Source: Gammaproteobacteria bacterium | Lineage (GTDB): Bacteria > Pseudomonadota > Gammaproteobacteria > Steroidobacterales > Steroidobacteraceae | Reading direction: 5' to 3' | Assembly: GCA_016874235.1 (NCBI GenBank) | Contig: VGUJ01000007.1 | Coordinates: 1-64,000 of the forward strand | DNA length: 64,000 nt | Part shown: one piece after another, positions 60,891 to 64,000 of the stretch | Numbering within the stretch: position 1 is the stretch's first letter | Layout: every line of letters starts with the position of its first letter | Made by a program: the position numbers and the translations under genes | Notes under the pieces: generated by a model | Told to the model about the DNA's origin: nothing | The model's database searches: none | The model's input: the letters and a program-made list of their open reading frames with translations, nothing else

Positions 60891-61643
60891 TCAGCGAGCT
60901 GACGGACTTGGAACAGCCGCTTTCGCCTGACGCTCGACCTGTAAGCGGTGGTAGATGATGAGCGCGAGGCCGACGACGAGAGGGATCGACCAAAGGCCGG
61001 GATGCAAAGCAAGGGTCGGAATCGTACGAACGGCGCCGAAGGCGAAGAACGCGGTGTACACGGAAATTCCTGCACCGACTAACGCTTTAATGTGTTCTTT
61101 GAGCCAATCGATCGATGCCGGCTCGCGTTTCAGCATGAATGCGAGGTTGGAGGCGACCGTTGCGATGCCGATCGCGGGCATGCCGAGCATGATCGGCTCA
61201 CCGATGCGCAGTGAGTATCCCGCACAAATGATTGAGGCGATCAGCAAGAGACCTTGCAGCGAGAGGTTTCGCCACTCGAGATTCAGACGATGATCGGATT
61301 TATTGACGAGGCAACAACGACCGTACCACGCAAGGTTCAGGGTCAGGACAGCGAGACCCAGCATCATCCAGCCGAAGATCCCGCGGATCCACTCGGCGTC
61401 GTCGAGATGGGGATGTGTATTGATCGGATCGATAAGCGTCGTGATGCTGATACCGATCGCGGCCGTGCCCGTCACCAGCATGGCCCAGGTAAAAACTCGC
61501 CCCCACTGTCGGTGCAGAAGGCTGCCTTTTCGGCTGACCACCGGAATCCAGAACGACACGAGGCCAAGGCTGCCCGCAAGGATATGCAGCACGACGAAGC
61601 TCTCGAAGGCGAGCACGATCCCCGAAGTCCCTGAAGCCAACAT
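60891..61643 (-). CDS. Uncharacterised multi-pass membrane protein beside crtD
   Basis: Membrane protein of 250 residues with seven or eight hydrophobic segments, for instance FVVLHILAGSLGLVSFWIPVV and GIFGWMMLGLAVLTLNLAWYG. The segment SRKGSLLHRQWGRVFTWAMLV, with conserved-looking His and Arg, recalls DUF2306-like proteins, a weak match. A few histidines in predicted helices (His19, His44) could bind haem or metal. It is not TspO or CrtF. Being first in a two-gene unit with crtD, it may act in carotenoid or pigment assembly. It diverges from the P450 gene across 121 bases, where no PpsR-type TGT-N12-ACA was found. Confidence 0.75.
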   Translation of the reverse strand: MLASGTSGIVLAFESFVVLHILAGSLGLVSFWIPVVSRKGSLLHRQWGRVFTWAMLVTGTAAIGISITTLIDPINTHPHLDDAEWIRGIFGWMMLGLAVLTLNLAWYGRCCLVNKSDHRLNLEWRNLSLQGLLLIASIICAGYSLRIGEPIMLGMPAIGIATVASNLAFMLKREPASIDWLKEHIKALVGAGISVYTAFFAFGAVRTIPTLALHPGLWSIPLVVGLALIIYHRLQVERQAKAAVPSPSAR

Positions 61644-61764
61644 AGGCGAGGATGCTGCGCCCGTCGGCAGAGCCTTGTCAAAATACGGGGGTCCTTTGTT
61701 ACTGCCGTGGTCATCGAATCGAGCCCTCTTTGCGAGCAGCGGATACTGGCGTTAGGGTGGCGGC

Positions 61765-63135
61765 ATGTACGAGCCACCGCGACCGACTTCCCTGGCGGCC
61801 ATCGCTTCGCTTCTGCGAGTCGCGATGCGCGGCGATGGCGATCTGCTGAGCCTGCTCCCCGCCAAGGCGTACCGGGTCGACGCAGGCTGGATGGGTTATT
61901 CGCGTCGGTCGATCTTGATCGTGAATGACCCGGAGATGCTCCGCGAGGTCATGACGGATCCGCTCGATATCTTCCCGAAGAGTGATCTCATGGTCGGCGC
62001 GCTCGAGCCGCTCGTCGGCAACTCGATCTTCGTGTCGCATGGATCCGTGTGGCGACGTCAGCGAAAAATGATCGAGCCGTCTTTTTCGCACATGAGACTT
62101 GGCAAGGCCTTTGCGTCGATGAGCGCTGCGGTCGACGACTACGAGTCGAGACTCGACAGCGCTGCGGCGGCGGGAGAAAGTTTTTCGCTCGATCTCGCCA
62201 TGAGTCATCTCACTGCCGATATCATTTGCCGAACGGTATTCTCGACCTCGCTCAAGTCGCAGACTGCGATCGACGTCTTCGAGGCGTTTACGTTCTTCGA
62301 GCGGACGTGTGCACAGGTCGAGTTACGCCGCCTGATCTTTGATCCACCCTTTTCGAGTATTCCGCAGCAGCCAAGTGTCCTTGAGGCGTGTGAACGAATA
62401 CGCCGTCATTTGAGTGATCTCGTCGATACCCACCTCTCGGATAACCCCTTGAGCTGGGACGACATCGCAGCTGAGATCATCGCCGCCCGCGACCTCGAGA
62501 CGGGTGAAGGGTTCACCCGTAAGGAGTTGCTCGATCAGCTTGGGGTGATGTTTCTGGCGGGTCACGAAACAACAGCGAGTTCGCTCACGTGGGCGTTTCT
62601 GATCATTTCGATGCAACCCGCGCTCGCGCATCGCATTCGAGAGGAGGTTCGAGCCGTGGCGGGCGATGAGCCGTTGACGCTCGAGCAGGTACGAAAACTC
62701 ACGTTCGTTCGCAACGTATTTCGCGAAAGTCTGCGTCTCTATCCGCCGATTCCCTTCATGCCGCGCGTGGCGGCTGAGGCGGCGACGATCGGTCGTCACA
62801 AAGTAAAGCGTGGGGCAATGATCATGGTCTCGCCCTGGACGATCCATCGACATCGTGATCATTGGCGTCATCCTCATGCGTTCGATCCCGATCGCTTCTC
62901 GCCGGAGCGTGAGCACGAGCTCGTGCCGGGCGCTTACCTGCCGTTCGGTCTCGGGCCGCGGACCTGTGTGGGGGCGGGCTTTGCGACGCTCGAAGCAACC
63001 TTGATTCTCGCTCGGCTTGTCTGTCGGTATGACATCCAGGTGATTGATGCCGCCAAGGTCAGACCGATCGCCCGCTTGACCATCCGTCCGCAAAAGCAGC
63101 TGATGGCGCGCGTCGTTCGGCGCGTCGGGATATGA
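61765..63135 (+). CDS. Cytochrome P450
   Basis: Soluble-type bacterial P450 of 456 residues. The I-helix oxygen-activating motif AGHETT lies at 265-270, ExxR at 321-324 (ESLR), and the haem-binding loop FGLGPRTCVG at 394-403 with Cys401 as ligand. The overall pattern is like the CYP4/CYP102-type heme domains used on fatty acids or on carotenoids (as in CYP175 beta-carotene hydroxylase). No redox partner is adjacent. It overlaps the following ATP-grasp gene by ATGA, so the two enzymes likely act in one pathway next to carotenoid genes. Confidence 0.94.
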   Translation: MYEPPRPTSLAAIASLLRVAMRGDGDLLSLLPAKAYRVDAGWMGYSRRSILIVNDPEMLREVMTDPLDIFPKSDLMVGALEPLVGNSIFVSHGSVWRRQRKMIEPSFSHMRLGKAFASMSAAVDDYESRLDSAAAAGESFSLDLAMSHLTADIICRTVFSTSLKSQTAIDVFEAFTFFERTCAQVELRRLIFDPPFSSIPQQPSVLEACERIRRHLSDLVDTHLSDNPLSWDDIAAEIIAARDLETGEGFTRKELLDQLGVMFLAGHETTASSLTWAFLIISMQPALAHRIREEVRAVAGDEPLTLEQVRKLTFVRNVFRESLRLYPPIPFMPRVAAEAATIGRHKVKRGAMIMVSPWTIHRHRDHWRHPHAFDPDRFSPEREHELVPGAYLPFGLGPRTCVGAGFATLEATLILARLVCRYDIQVIDAAKVRPIARLTIRPQKQLMARVVRRVGI

Positions 63136-64000
63136 CGACGGCGCTGCTCACGCTCGGTCGACTGCCCAAGGCGCTCGACATTGCCCGTGCCTTACAGGGT
63201 GCAGGCGTTCGCGTGATCGTGGCGGAGCCTTTTCGTCGACACTTGAGCGGTGCGTCGAGGGCGGTCGATCAAAGTTTCGTGGTCACAGCACCCGCTGTCG
63301 AGGGTCCGCGTTATCTCAAAGAGTTGCGCGATCTCGTCATCGCACAAAAAGTCGATCTCGTGGTGCCAATCTCGGAAGAAATCGTGCACGTGTCGGCGTT
63401 GCACGGACGGTTACCCCCCGGATGCCGGTTGGTCTCGATGCCGCAGACTGCGATCCTCGAGGTGCATCACAAAGGTCGGTTCGTCGAGACCTGTCGGGCG
63501 GCAGGGATCAGGGCGCCCGAGACGGCGGATGCAACCACACCCGAGGCGACCGCGATCGCCGCCCGTCACGATTACGTCGTGAAACCCGTCTCGTCCTGCT
63601 CAGGTCGTGGCGTGCAGTTTTTTTCACGTGGTGATCCGCTACCGCGTATCGACGAGCCGTCGATCATTCAGCGCAGGGTGCAGGGCCGCCTGGTCAGTAG
63701 TTTCAGCATCGCCCGAGCGGGTGAAGTGCGATGCACGGTCCTGTATCGCGGCGCGGTGATGCAGGGCACCGTGGCGGTGTGTTTTGAGCGTATCGAGGTC
63801 CCTGCCGAGATCGGCGACTGGATCCGACGCTTTGTGGCCGCTGTTGGGTGGGACGGTTTCATCTCTTTCGACCTCATCGTCGATGACGACGGTCACGTTC
63901 ACGGTATCGAGTGCAATCCGCGTGCGACGAGTGGCATCCATTTCGTTGAGCCGGCGGGGCTGGCCGAGGCGCTGCTTAATCCGTCGGGGAGTCATCCACC
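63132..64000 (+). CDS. ATP-grasp protein, C-terminus cut by window edge
   Basis: N-terminal 289 residues of an ATP-grasp enzyme; it is absent from the ORF track since it runs past the window end. The start overlaps the P450 stop (ATGA). Visible are the N-terminal Rossmann-like preATP-grasp domain (TALLTLGRLPKALDIARALQGAGVRVIVAEP), the ATP-binding strands RHDYVVKPVSSCSGRGVQFF and the metal-binding segment FISFDLIVDDDGHVHGIECNPRATSGIHF, with the acidic and Asn ligands. The fold resembles carbamoyl-phosphate-synthase-like ligases that join a carboxylate to an amine or thiol. The substrate is unknown; pairing with a P450 suggests a natural product or a modified lipid/carotenoid. Confidence 0.88.
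   Translation, partial: MTTALLTLGRLPKALDIARALQGAGVRVIVAEPFRRHLSGASRAVDQSFVVTAPAVEGPRYLKELRDLVIAQKVDLVVPISEEIVHVSALHGRLPPGCRLVSMPQTAILEVHHKGRFVETCRAAGIRAPETADATTPEATAIAARHDYVVKPVSSCSGRGVQFFSRGDPLPRIDEPSIIQRRVQGRLVSSFSIARAGEVRCTVLYRGAVMQGTVAVCFERIEVPAEIGDWIRRFVAAVGWDGFISFDLIVDDDGHVHGIECNPRATSGIHFVEPAGLAEALLNPSGSHP

Noticed and set aside
61644-61764. PpsR/CrtJ sites (TGT-N12-ACA) between crtD unit and P450
   Set aside because: No sequence with this spacing was found; a TGT-N11-ACA at the MacAB-like promoter has the wrong spacing and context.

Overview
The window is GC-rich, gene-dense proteobacterial chromosome, most likely Gammaproteobacteria. Support comes from MotA/MotB, a PmpR-type YebC, BipA, HtpX, DUF6763 and DUF6491 proteins, a TesB thioesterase and tRNA genes with encoded CCA. 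I see no insertion sequence, prophage, CRISPR array or gap over 300 bases without a gene. Genes are often arranged as overlapping ATGA/GTGA/TGATG pairs. The two carotenoid desaturases and a bchO homologue at the right end suggest an organism with anoxygenic photosynthesis genes, with the window stopping at or inside such a cluster.

Layout. 0-3.2 kb: a truncated iron alcohol dehydrogenase diverges from a coupled pair of acyl-CoA dehydrogenases. 3.2-12.7 kb: tRNA-Arg(ACG), an SPFH membrane protein with a ribbon-helix-helix partner, YebC, the flagellar stator MotAB, a DUF1295 membrane protein, BipA, cytochrome c', an enol-lactonase-like hydrolase, a two-domain NUDIX protein and a GNAT enzyme. 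12.7-21.6 kb: SDR, HAD phosphatase, MsbA-like ABC exporter, quinone oxidoreductase with an AraC-type regulator, GabT-like aminotransferase, ferredoxin-NADP reductase, TesB and a class I cytochrome c. 21.7-28.5 kb: a six-gene minus-strand lipid-modification operon (desaturase, FAD oxidoreductase, DUF1365, cyclopropane synthase, FAD-linked oxidase, VOC protein). 28.7-33.5 kb: HtpX, then a two-subunit bis-MGD molybdoenzyme of the pyrogallol transhydroxylase type whose large subunit carries an N-terminal SCP2-like sterol-carrier domain. 33.6-37.5 kb: VIT1-like protein, a very acidic small protein and ProB-ProA. 37.5-42.8 kb: a molybdenum-cofactor operon moeA-moaA-moaC-[mobA::moaD]-[moaE::His-rich linker::moeB::rhodanese]. 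42.8-47.5 kb: a small secreted protein, tRNA-Arg(UCG), MFS transporter, NnrU protein, glutathione peroxidase and gamma-glutamyltransferase lipoprotein. 47.6-50.4 kb: two divergent SDRs resembling plant chlorophyll b reductases and a beta-propeller protein. 50.4-53.6 kb: a MacAB-like tripartite export operon with a visible promoter/operator. 53.7-64 kb: DUF6491 lipoprotein, gamma carbonic anhydrase, two alpha/beta hydrolases (one BchO-like), DUF3422, CrtI, CrtD, an unknown membrane protein, a P450 and a truncated ATP-grasp protein.

How it fits together. The cofactor operon could supply bis-MGD to the molybdoenzyme 4 kb away. The SCP2 domain, paired acyl-CoA dehydrogenases, thioesterase, P450, desaturase and cyclopropane synthase all point to metabolism of hydrophobic or lipid substrates. 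The most unusual items are the SCP2-molybdoenzyme fusion with a cluster-poor iron-sulfur partner, the two multi-domain cofactor-synthesis fusions, and the photosynthesis/carotenoid edge with a P450-ATP-grasp pair.
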